Source of the DNA: Ectobacillus funiculus
Lineage (GTDB): Bacteria; Bacillota; Bacilli; Bacillales; Bacillaceae_G
Reading direction: 5' to 3' (one strand)
DNA: 64,000 nucleotides
Assembly (NCBI RefSeq): GCF_042429435.1
Contig: NZ_JBHMAF010000017.1
Of the stretch, positions 8,303-16,437 are shown one piece after another. Positions within the stretch are counted from its first letter, which is position 1; the number at the start of each line of letters is the position of its first letter. The position numbers and the translations under genes were made by a program. Below the pieces are notes generated by a model that ran no database searches, was not told where the DNA came from, and saw nothing but the letters and a program-made list of their open reading frames with translations.

Positions 8303-8962
8303 TTATTGCATGTTGGCAATGTCATTGGATTCGTATATATGCACACCTCTCATGTCCCGTAATGCTGCCTTACACATCTCCTTTGCCACCTGCTCGGCAG
8401 CAATTGGCCTATACTTGTGCAATGGACCTGTAAACAGAAAGGGCATAATACCGAAAAACTTTTCTGCCACCCGTTCTCCTAATCGAACCTCCTCACGTTC
8501 TCCTAAAAGCAGAGAAGGTCGAAAAATATGGAGACCTTGCAGAGAAAGCTTCTTTAAGTCTTCTTCCACTCTCCCCTTTACTTGCGAGTAAAAAAATATA
8601 GACCTGGGATTTGCTCCGATAGAGGAGACTGTTAGAAAGTTATGTACGCCCTTTTGTTGAGACAATCGCGCAGCGCTCATTGTATACTCATAATCGACCT
8701 TCCAAAAATTCTCCTTTGTTTTCGCTTTTTTGATGGTGGTTCCTAGACAACTGTACACATCATGTACGGAAAAAACGCTTTCGTACTGTTCTAAGGCAGC
8801 AAAATCAACCAGTTGCTGCCGCAGCTTCTCATGCTTCCAATCTAATTTCTTTCTAACTAATACCGTTACGGATTGATAACGAGAAGAAGCAAGCAAAAGT
8901 CTTGTGACCTCTTGTCCAACTAAACCGCTGGCTCCAAGTACTAAAGCAGTTCTTTTTTCCAT
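8303..8962 (-). CDS. NAD(P)-binding Rossmann oxidoreductase, TIP30/HTATIP2-like
   Basis: A 219-residue atypical short-chain dehydrogenase. The N-terminal dinucleotide-binding motif is GASGLVG at residues 10-16. VSSIGANP, FFYSQVKGRVE (Tyr...Lys pair) and FRPSLLLGER follow the HTATIP2/YwnB-type NAD(P)H-binding proteins. Substrate unknown. It lies 38 bases upstream of the HD hydrolase on the same strand, so the two may be co-transcribed. Confidence 0.78.
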   Translation of the reverse strand: MEKRTALVLGASGLVGQEVTRLLLASSRYQSVTVLVRKKLDWKHEKLRQQLVDFAALEQYESVFSVHDVYSCLGTTIKKAKTKENFWKVDYEYTMSAARLSQQKGVHNFLTVSSIGANPRSIFFYSQVKGRVEEDLKKLSLQGLHIFRPSLLLGEREEVRLGERVAEKFFGIMPFLFTGPLHKYRPIAAEQVAKEMCKAALRDMRGVHIYESNDIANMQ

Positions 8963-9066
8963 GTGTTTCCCTCTTTATGAATCAAATTGGATACTTGAAG
9001 TATACTGTAAGGGAAGAACAGGAAGCAACCTGCTTTTTAATAAAAACCCTTCTTTTTTAACATTAG

Positions 9067-9102
9067 AAAAAGAGTGCCTCTTCCTGTTGTAAAAGACACT
9101 CC
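9067..9102 (-). terminator. Terminator after the 47-residue membrane peptide
   Basis: Minus-strand GAGTGTCTTTT pairs with AAGAGGCACTC, followed by TTTTTC. It starts 8 bases after the stop codon at 9110. Confidence 0.65.
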
Positions 9103-9109
9103 TTGATTT

Positions 9110-9253
9110 TTACTGCGTCTCTTCATCCTGATGGGGCGTAATCGTGCTTGCATCTCCAAAACTTTCGATTAAGTCTCTTAAAAACCAAACAACACCGCCT
9201 AAAGGAACTAGTACGGCTAGCAAAATAGCAACCGCCTCAAACCAATACCCCAT
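9110..9253 (-). CDS. Small single-span membrane protein (47 residues)
   Basis: ATG at 9253 follows GGGGAGAG at correct spacing and is closed by a terminator. The peptide begins MGYWFEAVAILLAVLVPLGG, has one membrane helix (about residues 6-25), then a positively charged turn (WFLRDL) and an acidic, glutamine-rich tail. No named family recognised. It is the last gene before the terminator on the strand of the TIGR03943/permease pair, so it may belong to that zinc-linked transcript. The short length explains why it would be missed by gene finders. Confidence 0.6.
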   Translation of the reverse strand: MGYWFEAVAILLAVLVPLGGVVWFLRDLIESFGDASTITPHQDEETQ

Positions 9254-9328
9254 AGTCTCTCCCCTTCCCCATTCTTGTTTCACTATATGAAGAGGGAAAA
9301 GGATTCTATGCCTCTGTTTCGAGAATTG

Positions 9329-10186
9329 CTACTGGAACTGTTGATACACATATGGCGTCTCTGGTGCAGATATTTTCTTGACAGATTGAATCGACACAAT
9401 CGGGAGAAGCGTATCTATGTAAATCGTATCTCCCAACGTACCCGTAATTTGGACCCAATCCCCTTGTTCCAATGAAGAAACGTTCTGTCCTGTGGCCATC
9501 ATCCCAAGCACAGAAGCGTCTGCGGTGCAGCATGTAATGCCGTAACGTGCTAAGATAATTGTATTTTGATCAAGATCTGGTTCACGATGCACAAAGCCAA
9601 TAAATGTAATTCCTTTCCCTTTGAAGCCCATTACGTCTTTTCCGATGACATCCATAACAGACATATAATCTGCATCATTCACGGTGATATGCTGCTGGCT
9701 AAGTAACTTTTTTTCGAGCTTCTCATAATAGCCAGGAGGTGCTGTTTGCGGTAGTAACTGGGGATTCTCTTCCGCGTCCGTCAATAAACTGCTTACGGCA
9801 TCATTTCCGCCAGCCTGTTGTTGTGAAGACGTTGTCCCTGCTAGCGTTACTCCTCTCTTTGCAGCAACGCTTCCATCTAATGCAGCATTAGAAAAAAGAA
9901 ACCCGCTCACAATCGGAAAAAGGAATAAAGCATATATCAAGCCTTTACCGAATCTCGTTTGCTCCTCATGATGCCCACAAGCACAGCTTTGCTGCTTTGG
10001 ATGACTCCACACTTGAAACACACCTAATGCAAAGGAAACTATAAGGGTAAAATAGGTAAATCCACGCATCTTTGGAGCAATAAAATTCTCAATATGGCCC
10101 GTCATAAGCAATTTAAATAGCAGCATACCAAAGCCAATTAGTAAAAGCCCCCATATGTATTGATGGAAGGATTCTTGCTCACTCAT
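9329..10186 (-). CDS. TIGR03943-type membrane protein, partner of the DUF318 permease
   Basis: A 285-residue protein with N-terminal membrane helices (WGLLLIGFGMLLFKLL, and FTYFTLIVSFALGVF), a Cys/His-rich loop (SCACGHHEEQ), a further helix around 110-125, and a large extracytoplasmic C-terminal domain including ITCCTADASVLGM. This is the layout of TIGR03943 (B. subtilis YcgQ-like), always found with a permease of the YcgR/DUF318 type. The second ATG (10186) is preferred because AAAGGAGG lies immediately before the first. The gap to the permease is 14 bases, so this is an operon. A role in zinc handling is inferred from the Zur-like sites and neighbours. Confidence 0.82.
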   Translation of the reverse strand: MSEQESFHQYIWGLLLIGFGMLLFKLLMTGHIENFIAPKMRGFTYFTLIVSFALGVFQVWSHPKQQSCACGHHEEQTRFGKGLIYALFLFPIVSGFLFSNAALDGSVAAKRGVTLAGTTSSQQQAGGNDAVSSLLTDAEENPQLLPQTAPPGYYEKLEKKLLSQQHITVNDADYMSVMDVIGKDVMGFKGKGITFIGFVHREPDLDQNTIILARYGITCCTADASVLGMMATGQNVSSLEQGDWVQITGTLGDTIYIDTLLPIVSIQSVKKISAPETPYVYQQFQ

Positions 10187-10200
10187 CTCCATCCTCCTTT

Positions 10201-11187
10201 CTACACTCTAGCACATTGAACAACAATGTATACAACAACAATTACAATAACGAAGAAACTTGCAACAAACCGCTTCTTAAAATATGCGAGGAGCATAAGC
10301 GTATTTTTAATGTCGAGCATAGGACCAAATACAAGAAATGCGAGCAAGGACTGAGCCGAAAATGTATGGTTCAACGAAGCTGCAATAAAAGCATCTGCCT
10401 CTGAGCAAAGTGACAAAACATACCCTAATCCCATCATAACCGCCGGTGACAATACATGATTAGATGCAACCTGCTCCAGAAGCTGCCGATCGAGAAAGGT
10501 TTGAAAACAACTGGCAATCAGCGCGCCGATGAGTAAAAACTTTCCTGTACTGAAAAATTCATCAGCAGCATGCTGCAAAATTTGTTTCCACCGGCTTTCA
10601 AATCCTAAGTGTATATGCGGATTCACAACGGTCTGATCTTTCAGCACATTCTGATTGCGATACAGGCAATACACGATGAGCCCGATAATAACTGCTGCAA
10701 CAAAGGCTAAGCCGAGCCGGTAATAGGCAATATAGGGTGTTGTCCGAAACGCATAGTATGTTGATGCAAATACAATCGGGTTAAGGATAGGTGTACTTAC
10801 TAAAATGACCATGCCAATATGCAGCGGCATTCCTTTTTGAATGAGACGTCTAACGACCGGAACAATTGCGCATTCGCACATTGGAAACACGAGCCCGGCA
10901 AGTGCTGCTGGTACCACCGCCAAAAACGGGTTGCGCGGTATTGCCTTTTTCAGCTGCTCCTCTGTTATAAACGTTTGAATGATAGAAGAAACAAATACAC
11001 CAATAAGAACGAATGGAGCAGCTTCAAGAAAAATACTTAAGAATATTGTATTTACATTCATCCAGTTCTTCGGAATAATGTCCTTTATATGTGCTAAACT
11101 AGTAAAATCTACAAAGAAAAATAAAAATAAAAACAACGCAATGAGTACAACACCAATCGTTTCCCGCAAAAAGCGTGACCAAGCCAT
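10201..11187 (-). CDS. DUF318/ArsP-like permease (YcgR-type)
   Basis: A 328-residue permease with about eight membrane helices. It carries the family motifs MCECAIVPVVRRLIQKG and VSTPILNPIV in the first half and CSEADAFIAAS in the second. The frame runs 28 codons further upstream, but ATG at 11187 has TAGGAGGA and fits the family. First gene of a pair with the TIGR03943 protein. Its 5' region contains a Zur-like operator shared with the divergent znuA, and a promoter TTACGA-18-TATAAA overlaps that operator. Metal or metallophore export/import is inferred, not shown. Confidence 0.84.
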   Translation of the reverse strand: MAWSRFLRETIGVVLIALFLFLFFFVDFTSLAHIKDIIPKNWMNVNTIFLSIFLEAAPFVLIGVFVSSIIQTFITEEQLKKAIPRNPFLAVVPAALAGLVFPMCECAIVPVVRRLIQKGMPLHIGMVILVSTPILNPIVFASTYYAFRTTPYIAYYRLGLAFVAAVIIGLIVYCLYRNQNVLKDQTVVNPHIHLGFESRWKQILQHAADEFFSTGKFLLIGALIASCFQTFLDRQLLEQVASNHVLSPAVMMGLGYVLSLCSEADAFIAASLNHTFSAQSLLAFLVFGPMLDIKNTLMLLAYFKKRFVASFFVIVIVVVYIVVQCARV

Positions 11188-11279
11188 AATAATCCTCCTA
11201 ACATACAGATTGCCTATACTAGCAATATATGCTTGTCCGAACGCTCTATGACATACTTCTTTATACACCATAGCAGACT

Positions 11280-11298
11280 GAAATCGTAATGATTTCGA
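11280..11298. promoter_or_regulatory. Zur-like operator 1
   Basis: GAAATCGTAATGATTTCGA matches the Bacillus Zur pattern TCGTAATnATTACGA with one mismatch. It lies just upstream of the znuA -35 box and over the putative -35 (TTACGA) of the divergent permease, so one protein could close both. Confidence 0.65.
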
Positions 11299-11301
11299 CT
11301 A

Positions 11302-11330
11302 TTGCACATCCAAGGATTCCATAGTATACT
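11302..11330 (+). promoter_or_regulatory. znuA promoter
   Basis: TTGCAC (11302-11307), 17-base spacer, TATACT (11325-11330), placed exactly between the two Zur-like boxes. Confidence 0.6.
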
Positions 11331-11334
11331 TAGT

Positions 11335-11354
11335 AAATCGAAATTGTTACGATA
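11335..11354. promoter_or_regulatory. Zur-like operator 2
   Basis: AAATCGAAATTGTTACGATA, two mismatches from TCGTAATnATTACGA, lies over the expected znuA transcription start. Confidence 0.55.
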
Positions 11355-11389
11355 TAATTCGCATTAAACATTTGAAAGGGAGAATTACT

Positions 11390-12331
11390 ATGAAGAAACA
11401 AGCTATAATCCTGTCGCTTTTTCTTATCATCTCAGCTTTCGTTACGGGATGTGGTAAAGAAAGCAGCACAGCAAAGCAGCAAAACGAAAAGATTACCGTG
11501 TATACAACTATTTTTCCATTAAAAGATTTTGCAGAAAAAATTGGCGGCAACTATGTAGATGTACAAGCTATTTATCCTGCAGGCGCAGACTCACATACAT
11601 ATGAGCCTTCGCAAAAACAAACAGTAAGTATCGCAAAAGCAGATTTATTTGTATACAATGGGGCGGAATTAGAACCGTTCGTAGATAAACTCGAGGAATC
11701 TCTTAAACAGGAGAAAGTAACAATTGTAAATGCATCCGAAGGTCTGCCGCTTATCACATCCTCTGAAGAAGAGGAGGAGCATGAAGAAACAGAAGCGCAT
11801 CCTCACGATCAAGATCCACATGTGTGGCTCGACCCTTCTTTAGCTGCTCGGCAAGCAGAGGCCATCAAAAATGCACTTGTAAAGCTGCAGCCAGCGCATA
11901 AGGACGAATTTGAAAAGAATTATGAAGTCCTCAAGCAACAACTAAATGATTTAGACAAGGAGTTCCAAACTGCAGTAAACAACGCAAAAACAAAAGAAAT
12001 ACTCGTATCCCATGCTGCGTACGGTTACTGGGAACACCGCTATGGCATTAAACAAATCGCAATCGCCGGTCTATCAGCTTCTCAAGAGCCTTCACAAAAA
12101 AAGCTGACAGAAATCGCAAAGCTGGCAAAAGAACATCACCTACAATATATTTTATTTGAAACATTTGCGACTCCAAAAGTGGCTGAGGTTGTACAGAAGG
12201 AAACAGGAACAAAAATTCTTCGTTTAAACCATCTGGCAACTATTTCTGAGGAAGATGCAAAGAAAAACAAAGACTATCTTACATTGATGAAAGAAAATTT
12301 AGAAACTTTAAAGAAAGCTATGAATCCATAA
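11390..12331 (+). CDS. znuA: Zinc ABC transporter substrate-binding lipoprotein
   Basis: A 313-residue solute-binding protein of the cluster A-I metal family (ZnuA/AdcA/YcdH). It has a lipoprotein signal peptide with lipobox VTGC (Cys21), a metal-binding His in SHTYEPS, the acidic His-rich loop EEEEHEETEAHPHD typical of zinc rather than manganese binders, then DPHVWLDP, VSHAAYGY and the final acidic ligand region. The frame has six upstream codons; ATG at 11390 has AAAGGGAG. Two Zur-like boxes flank its promoter. Unusually, no permease or ATPase gene follows, so the rest of the transporter must be encoded elsewhere. Confidence 0.92.
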   Translation: MKKQAIILSLFLIISAFVTGCGKESSTAKQQNEKITVYTTIFPLKDFAEKIGGNYVDVQAIYPAGADSHTYEPSQKQTVSIAKADLFVYNGAELEPFVDKLEESLKQEKVTIVNASEGLPLITSSEEEEEHEETEAHPHDQDPHVWLDPSLAARQAEAIKNALVKLQPAHKDEFEKNYEVLKQQLNDLDKEFQTAVNNAKTKEILVSHAAYGYWEHRYGIKQIAIAGLSASQEPSQKKLTEIAKLAKEHHLQYILFETFATPKVAEVVQKETGTKILRLNHLATISEEDAKKNKDYLTLMKENLETLKKAMNP

Positions 12332-12360
12332 GGCAAGGGGCGCTGACTGGCGCCCCTTGC
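12332..12360 (+). terminator. Strong hairpin after znuA
   Basis: GGCAAGGGGCG-ctgactgg-CGCCCCTTGC immediately after the znuA stop codon. The stem is GC-rich but no T tract follows, so it may be an mRNA 3'-end stabiliser or a weak terminator. Confidence 0.5.
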
Positions 12361-12416
12361 TGCATAAAGATTTAAGAAAAGACTTACATTATATGTAACA
12401 GAGCAAGGAGGTGCAA

Positions 12417-12545
12417 ATGATGGCAAAAGGAAAAAAGAAGCAAGCACGAAAGCAAGCAACAAACCATGTACCAAAGGATACACCCTCTCCAATGACAAAA
12501 AAAGAGCAGCGTGGTGTTCAAGCATCTTTGGATTATGTAGAATAA
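12417..12545 (+). CDS. Small basic protein (42 residues)
   Basis: ATG at 12417 (or the next codon) follows GCAAGGAGGTG, a near-perfect ribosome binding site. The product begins MMAKGKKKQARKQ and ends SLDYVE; it is strongly basic in the first half and acidic at the end, with no hydrophobic segment. No family recognised. It lies 85 bases after znuA on the same strand and ends before a hairpin at 12571-12603, so it could be transcribed with znuA or alone. Low-complexity basic content is common among small Bacillus sporulation and ribosome-associated proteins, but nothing here decides. Confidence 0.6.
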   Translation: MMAKGKKKQARKQATNHVPKDTPSPMTKKEQRGVQASLDYVE

Positions 12546-12570
12546 TGCTATAACATATCTAAGCTTCTGT

Positions 12571-12603
12571 ATGCTCGCTGTGAAAACTCTGCGCAGCGAG
12601 CAC
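12571..12603. terminator. Hairpin between convergent genes
   Basis: ATGCTCGCTG-tgaaaactctgcg-CAGCGAGCA between the 42-residue gene (+) and the CobW gene (-). There is no T tract on either side, so terminator activity is uncertain. Confidence 0.4.
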
Positions 12604-12619
12604 AACTGCATCATCTTCC

Positions 12620-13591
12620 TTAGTGATCAGCAACACAATTATGAAAATGTTCCTCAAACCAAACCTTATTTAACCCTTTCCCAATAAACACAACTTCGCT
12701 CTTTCGTTCTTCCTCTTGCTTCCACGGACGATCATAAGAAGCTGCGAACAGCGTATGCACACCTTGAAATACAACACGTCTGTCCATTCCTTGCGCAGCT
12801 ATAATTCCCTTATAACGATATAAATATTCCCCTAGCTCTGACACAACTGCAGTCATCCAGTGATTAAGCTTTACCATATCTATAGGGCGCTCCTCACGCA
12901 GTACAAATGACTGTACCCCCGTTAGGTGCTCTTTAGGAAAATGAGACCGTATGTCAAGAGTGTCACGTGTCCGAAATGTTTGTATGCCAAATAACAAGCT
13001 AAAATCGATTTCGCTATTTACAGTTGGCACAATCTGAGCGGTTGGATTTAGGGATTGTATCTGGTATTTGACTTCCTTAAGCTGCGAAGTTGTTACCAAA
13101 TCCTGTTTATTCAATATAATAAGATCAGCAAAAGCGACTTGTTCTTCCGCCTCCATGCCTTTTTCAAAGTGCTGCTGAATATGATAGGCATCCACCACCG
13201 TAACAATACCGTCTAATTCATAATAGGTCTGTATTGTTTCATCAAGAAAAAATGTTTGAATAATTGGTCCAGGATTAGCAAGACCTGTCGTCTCAATAAG
13301 CAAGCCTTCAAACCGTGCTTCTCCCTTGTTTCTGCTTTGTAATAGCTTTTTCAACGCTACAAGCAAGTCTTCTCGTACAGTACAGCAGAGGCAGCCATTC
13401 GTCATTTCCATAACTTCCTCTTCCACATTTACGATTAATTCATTATCAATCCCAATTTGCCCAATTTCATTCACAATCACAGCAAATCGATGACCGTGGT
13501 GCTCTGATAAAATCCGGTTTAACAACGTTGTTTTGCCTGAACCGAGAAAGCCTGTTACAAGCGTCACCGGAATTTTCCGTCGTACACTCAA
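12620..13591 (-). CDS. CobW/COG0523-family GTPase (zinc metallochaperone type)
   Basis: A 323-residue G3E GTPase. It has Walker A GFLGSGKTT at about 14-22, the metal-binding CLCC motif (TNGCLCCTVRED) near 67-78, the base-recognition motif NKQD and a C-terminal CobW_C domain. COG0523 proteins deliver zinc to client enzymes during zinc starvation (YciC in B. subtilis is Zur-controlled). The start is TTG at 13591 behind AGAGGTAACG. It lies beside znuA and the permease pair, supporting a zinc role, although its own upstream region shows at most a half Zur site. Confidence 0.88.
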   Translation of the reverse strand: MSVRRKIPVTLVTGFLGSGKTTLLNRILSEHHGHRFAVIVNEIGQIGIDNELIVNVEEEVMEMTNGCLCCTVREDLLVALKKLLQSRNKGEARFEGLLIETTGLANPGPIIQTFFLDETIQTYYELDGIVTVVDAYHIQQHFEKGMEAEEQVAFADLIILNKQDLVTTSQLKEVKYQIQSLNPTAQIVPTVNSEIDFSLLFGIQTFRTRDTLDIRSHFPKEHLTGVQSFVLREERPIDMVKLNHWMTAVVSELGEYLYRYKGIIAAQGMDRRVVFQGVHTLFAASYDRPWKQEEERKSEVVFIGKGLNKVWFEEHFHNCVADH

Positions 13592-13819
13592 ATTCGTTAC
13601 CTCTCTTCTCTGCTTGTTCTATTTCGTTATTATAGCAAATCCATACCTCTATTTCGATTTTATTTGTAGTGAGCCTCCCTGTATAAAAAAAGAAAAGTTG
13701 CCCCTTTTGAAATGCTATAAATGCCACAAACCCATCAACAGGTACTTCTTTCTATTTGCAGTCATATATCTATACAAAAGAAGCAAACCGCCAATTCAAA
13801 TGCAAAGGGGTCATGCAGC

Positions 13820-14032
13820 ATGAAGAAATCCTACAACTATGATGAAATTAAAGAGTTGTTGGAACAAGAAAAACAAAAGCTAATCCAACAGCTTCAGGGA
13901 CGAAAGCTTACCTCCAAGGAACAACAAACGATCCACATGTCAATAGATAATTATGAGTATATTTTAGAGCTAGTCGATATGAACCATTTTAATCGAGGTC
14001 TACAACGCTCCTCTCAGAAAAAACGAAAATAA
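13820..14032 (+). CDS. Small charged helical protein, function unknown
   Basis: A 70-residue protein starting at ATG 13820, which follows AAAGGGG at 9 bases. The frame opens earlier (13721) but without a ribosome binding site. The product is rich in Lys, Gln and Glu, predicted to be two helices (YDEIKELLEQEKQKLIQQL, then QQTIHMSIDNYEYILELV) with a basic tail ending SSQKKRK. No membrane segment. Family not recognised. It is followed at once by the tandem repeats B3/B4. Confidence 0.6.
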   Translation: MKKSYNYDEIKELLEQEKQKLIQQLQGRKLTSKEQQTIHMSIDNYEYILELVDMNHFNRGLQRSSQKKRK

Positions 14033-14042
14033 CAATTCCGCA

Positions 14043-14179
14043 TAAAGAAAACTCGCCGATTGGCGAGCCATGCTCTTGGGCGAAGACAGAGGCGTAGCCC
14101 TACTTATACTGTATTCCTAAAATTTCCGACTACGTCGAATTTCCTCCTAGCTGGAAATTTATACTTTCTTACAGTGTAA
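14043..14179 (+). repeat. Family B repeat, copy B3 (first of a tandem dimer)
   Basis: Full-length copy from TAAAGAAAACTCGCCG to CTTTCTTACAGTGTAAA, CCCTACTT subtype. Stem arms ACTGTA/TACAGT pair. The terminal TAAA is shared with the next copy. Confidence 0.92.
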
Positions 14180-14314
14180 AGAAAACTCCTCGATTGGCGA
14201 GCCTGCTTTTGGGCAAAGACAGAGGCGTAGCTCTATTTATACTTTATTCCTAAAATTTCTCGCCACGTCGAATCGGCATCCAGCTAGAAATTTATACTTT
14301 CTTACAGTGTAAAG
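14177..14314 (+). repeat. Family B repeat, copy B4, plus a truncated third head
   Basis: Second unit of the dimer. Arms read ACTTTA and TACAGT, one of only two copies with a mismatch at the covarying position. At 14311-14330 the sequence TAAAGAAAACTCGCCGAAAA begins a third copy that stops after about 20 bases. Confidence 0.9.
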
Positions 14315-14417
14315 AAAACTCGCCGAAAACCGATAATATGCTCCTTTCCCCTTACATGTCCGTCTATTTGTCCATGCTCACTCATATGTATATAACAAAC
14401 CCATAAGGGGGGATTGT

Positions 14418-15458
14418 ATGGACCAACAACAATGGAAAACGGCGAAGCGAATTGCCGCTACGTATATCGGTACAATTGTCGGGGCAGGATTTGCGACAGG
14501 ACGCGAGATTGTTGAGTTTTTCACGGTGCACGGTACATACGGAACCATCGGTATTTTGGCGAGCGGCATTTTATTCATTTGGATTGGAACAAAAATGATG
14601 CTCCTGGCCGCCCGTATCGAAGCGTACTCAGCGCAGGAATTTAATAAATATTTATTTGGCGATGTGTTCGGGAATATTGTAAATGCCGTGCTCCTCCTAT
14701 TTCTTCTTGGTACAACAAGCGTTATGCTTTCTGGTGCAGGTGCGGTATTTGAAGAACAGCTTCGTTTGCCTAGGCAGTTTGGCATTTTACTTACAATCGT
14801 AGCTTGTCTTTTAATCTTAACAAGGGGGCTGCAAGGTGTTTTTGAAGTAAATTCCCTTGTTGTACCTATTATGATGATTTTTATTATTGGGCTCTACTCT
14901 ACTACCTTTTTACAAACATGGCCTACCCTTTTCACTGCTATTCCGGAAGAAAGCTGGAATTGGCGTTGGATCACCAGTCCTCTAATATACGTTTCCCTAA
15001 ATATTTCTCTTTCTCAAAGCGTTCTTGTCCCGCTTGCGCACGAAATCAAAGATGAGAAGGTTATTACAATGGGAGGTATCCTTGGGGGATCAGGACTATT
15101 TCTTATCCTATTATGCAGTCAATTTGCTATTTTATCTGTGGAGCAGTTTTATCAATATAGCATCCCGATGGCCGAGGTTGTGCGGCGCCTCAATCCAACT
15201 TTTCATTTTTTCTTCGTGCTTATTATTTTCGGAGAAGTATTTACAACGCTCGTTGGCAATGTATTTGGCATGAGTAAGCAGGTGCATTCAATGACTGGCT
15301 GGAAAGGCTACAGTGTTGTGCTAGTCATTTTATTTATCAGCTATTGTATTAGCTACATCGGCTATGGTCCACTTCTCCATACGCTCTATCCGCTGATCGG
15401 CTGGCTAAGCATTATTTTCCTTCCACTCATAATTATGCAAGGCAAAACAAAATTGTAG
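14418..15458 (+). CDS. YkvI-family polytopic membrane protein
   Basis: A 346-residue integral membrane protein with about ten helices and an N-terminus KRIAATYIGTIVGAGFATGRE that carries the G-x-G helix break of LeuT-fold (APC superfamily) transporters. This start is characteristic of YkvI-family proteins. ATG at 14418 follows AAGGGGGGA. Substrate unknown; distant similarity to amino acid carriers is suggested by the fold only. It is monocistronic and ends at a long hairpin (15459-15503). Confidence 0.75.
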   Translation: MDQQQWKTAKRIAATYIGTIVGAGFATGREIVEFFTVHGTYGTIGILASGILFIWIGTKMMLLAARIEAYSAQEFNKYLFGDVFGNIVNAVLLLFLLGTTSVMLSGAGAVFEEQLRLPRQFGILLTIVACLLILTRGLQGVFEVNSLVVPIMMIFIIGLYSTTFLQTWPTLFTAIPEESWNWRWITSPLIYVSLNISLSQSVLVPLAHEIKDEKVITMGGILGGSGLFLILLCSQFAILSVEQFYQYSIPMAEVVRRLNPTFHFFFVLIIFGEVFTTLVGNVFGMSKQVHSMTGWKGYSVVLVILFISYCISYIGYGPLLHTLYPLIGWLSIIFLPLIIMQGKTKL

Positions 15459-15503
15459 AGAGGTGACTCGAAAGGGGTGCAACGTCCCATTTTGAGTCGC
15501 CTC
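15459..15503. terminator. Long hairpin between convergent genes
   Basis: GAGGTGACTC pairs with GAGTCGCCTC across a 25-base interior that can pair further (GGGG...CCCA). No clear T tract; probable 3' end for the YkvI-type gene. Confidence 0.5.
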
Positions 15504-15580
15504 AAGTATTACAGCGTGATTGTAAAACATCGTAATAGCCGATATATGTATAAGGTGCACCCTATGAATAGACTCCTGAT

Positions 15581-15964
15581 TTAGTCACATTCCTCGCAGG
15601 TTTCCCAATATATCCCCATTTCTACCGCAAAATATGGTTTAAGCTGCACCTGCAGCATTCGGCTCGGCCATCGCTCAAATACAAACTGCAGCAGCTCCTC
15701 ACCATCTTCTTTAGAAGCAATGACTTGCTGTGCAGTAAAACGCTGAATAGTCACAATAGGATGATGGTTTTGATGCCACACGATCCATACTTCCTGCTCA
15801 TCATTATAGCTGATTGAAATCGATCCTTTGCCCACATCCTCCATATCACAAACGGAGGTACACACTACATATCCTTGTTCTTGCTCAATTGCAATATATC
15901 GATATCCTTTGGAATCAGCTTTTGGATTCATCCCGAAAAAGGACTGTAACACATCTTGGATCAT
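15581..15964 (-). CDS. Hypothetical soluble protein, 127 residues
   Basis: Not recognised. ATG at 15964 follows GGAGGG. The protein is soluble, acidic, mixed alpha/beta in appearance, begins MIQDVLQSFFGMNPKADSKG and ends with a cysteine pair WETCEECD. Aromatic residues are abundant (VWIVWHQNHHP). It sits alone between the YkvI-type gene and topB, with no operon partner. Confidence 0.6.
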   Translation of the reverse strand: MIQDVLQSFFGMNPKADSKGYRYIAIEQEQGYVVCTSVCDMEDVGKGSISISYNDEQEVWIVWHQNHHPIVTIQRFTAQQVIASKEDGEELLQFVFERWPSRMLQVQLKPYFAVEMGIYWETCEECD

Positions 15965-16184
15965 CTTTTTATCCCTCCACTTCTATCTAAGCCTTTCATA
16001 TAAGCAGCTTGCCATATCGTACAATCTATCACAAGCTATATGCCTACATAACCTACCTACCTTTACAAACTATATTCCTTCATTATACAGCAGTCCATAC
16101 ATAGTTACTTGAACTACCCTTCACTTACTCGCTAATGCTTCTTCATATGATTGAGGAAGGAGTATTCTCACCCTTTTTTTTTGG
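15965..16184. other. Intergenic stretch, nothing recognised
   Basis: AT-rich sequence with a promoter-like zone upstream of the 127-residue gene. No gene or hairpin supported before repeat B5. Confidence 0.4.
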
Positions 16185-16323
16185 TAAAGAAAACCCGCCG
16201 ATTGGCGAGCCCCGCTCCCCGGACGAAGACAGAGGTGTAGCCCTACTTATACTGTATTCCTAAAATTTCTGACTACGTCGAATAGTCTTCCAGCTGGAAA
16301 TTTATACTTTCTTACAGTGTAAA
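16185..16323 (+). repeat. Family B repeat, copy B5
   Basis: TAAAGAAAACCCGCCG to CTTTCTTACAGTGTAAA, CCCTACTT subtype, arms ACTGTA/TACAGT. It lies just downstream of the topB terminator. Confidence 0.9.
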
Positions 16324-16345
16324 AAACTCAGACATTCTATTCTGC

Positions 16346-16394
16346 AAACAAAAAGCAGCAGATCCAGTGTGCAAGGATCCACTGCTTTTTGTTT
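16346..16394 (-). terminator. topB terminator
   Basis: AAACAAAAAGCAG and CTGCTTTTTGTTT pair around a loop that contains a second palindrome (GGATCC region). T tract present on the minus strand. Confidence 0.8.
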
Positions 16395-16437
16395 ATATTT
16401 CTCTTTAATGTCTACGCTACGAAAGAGAATACATCTG

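Noticed and set aside
13533..13823. 96-codon plus-strand frame before the 70-residue gene
   Set aside because: Begins inside the antisense of the CobW gene, no ribosome binding site, unlikely composition.
14043..14314. Tandem family B units as a CRISPR array or riboswitch pair
   Set aside because: Units are too long, only two per site, no spacers and no cas genes. Dispersal on both strands and next to unrelated genes does not fit a riboswitch.
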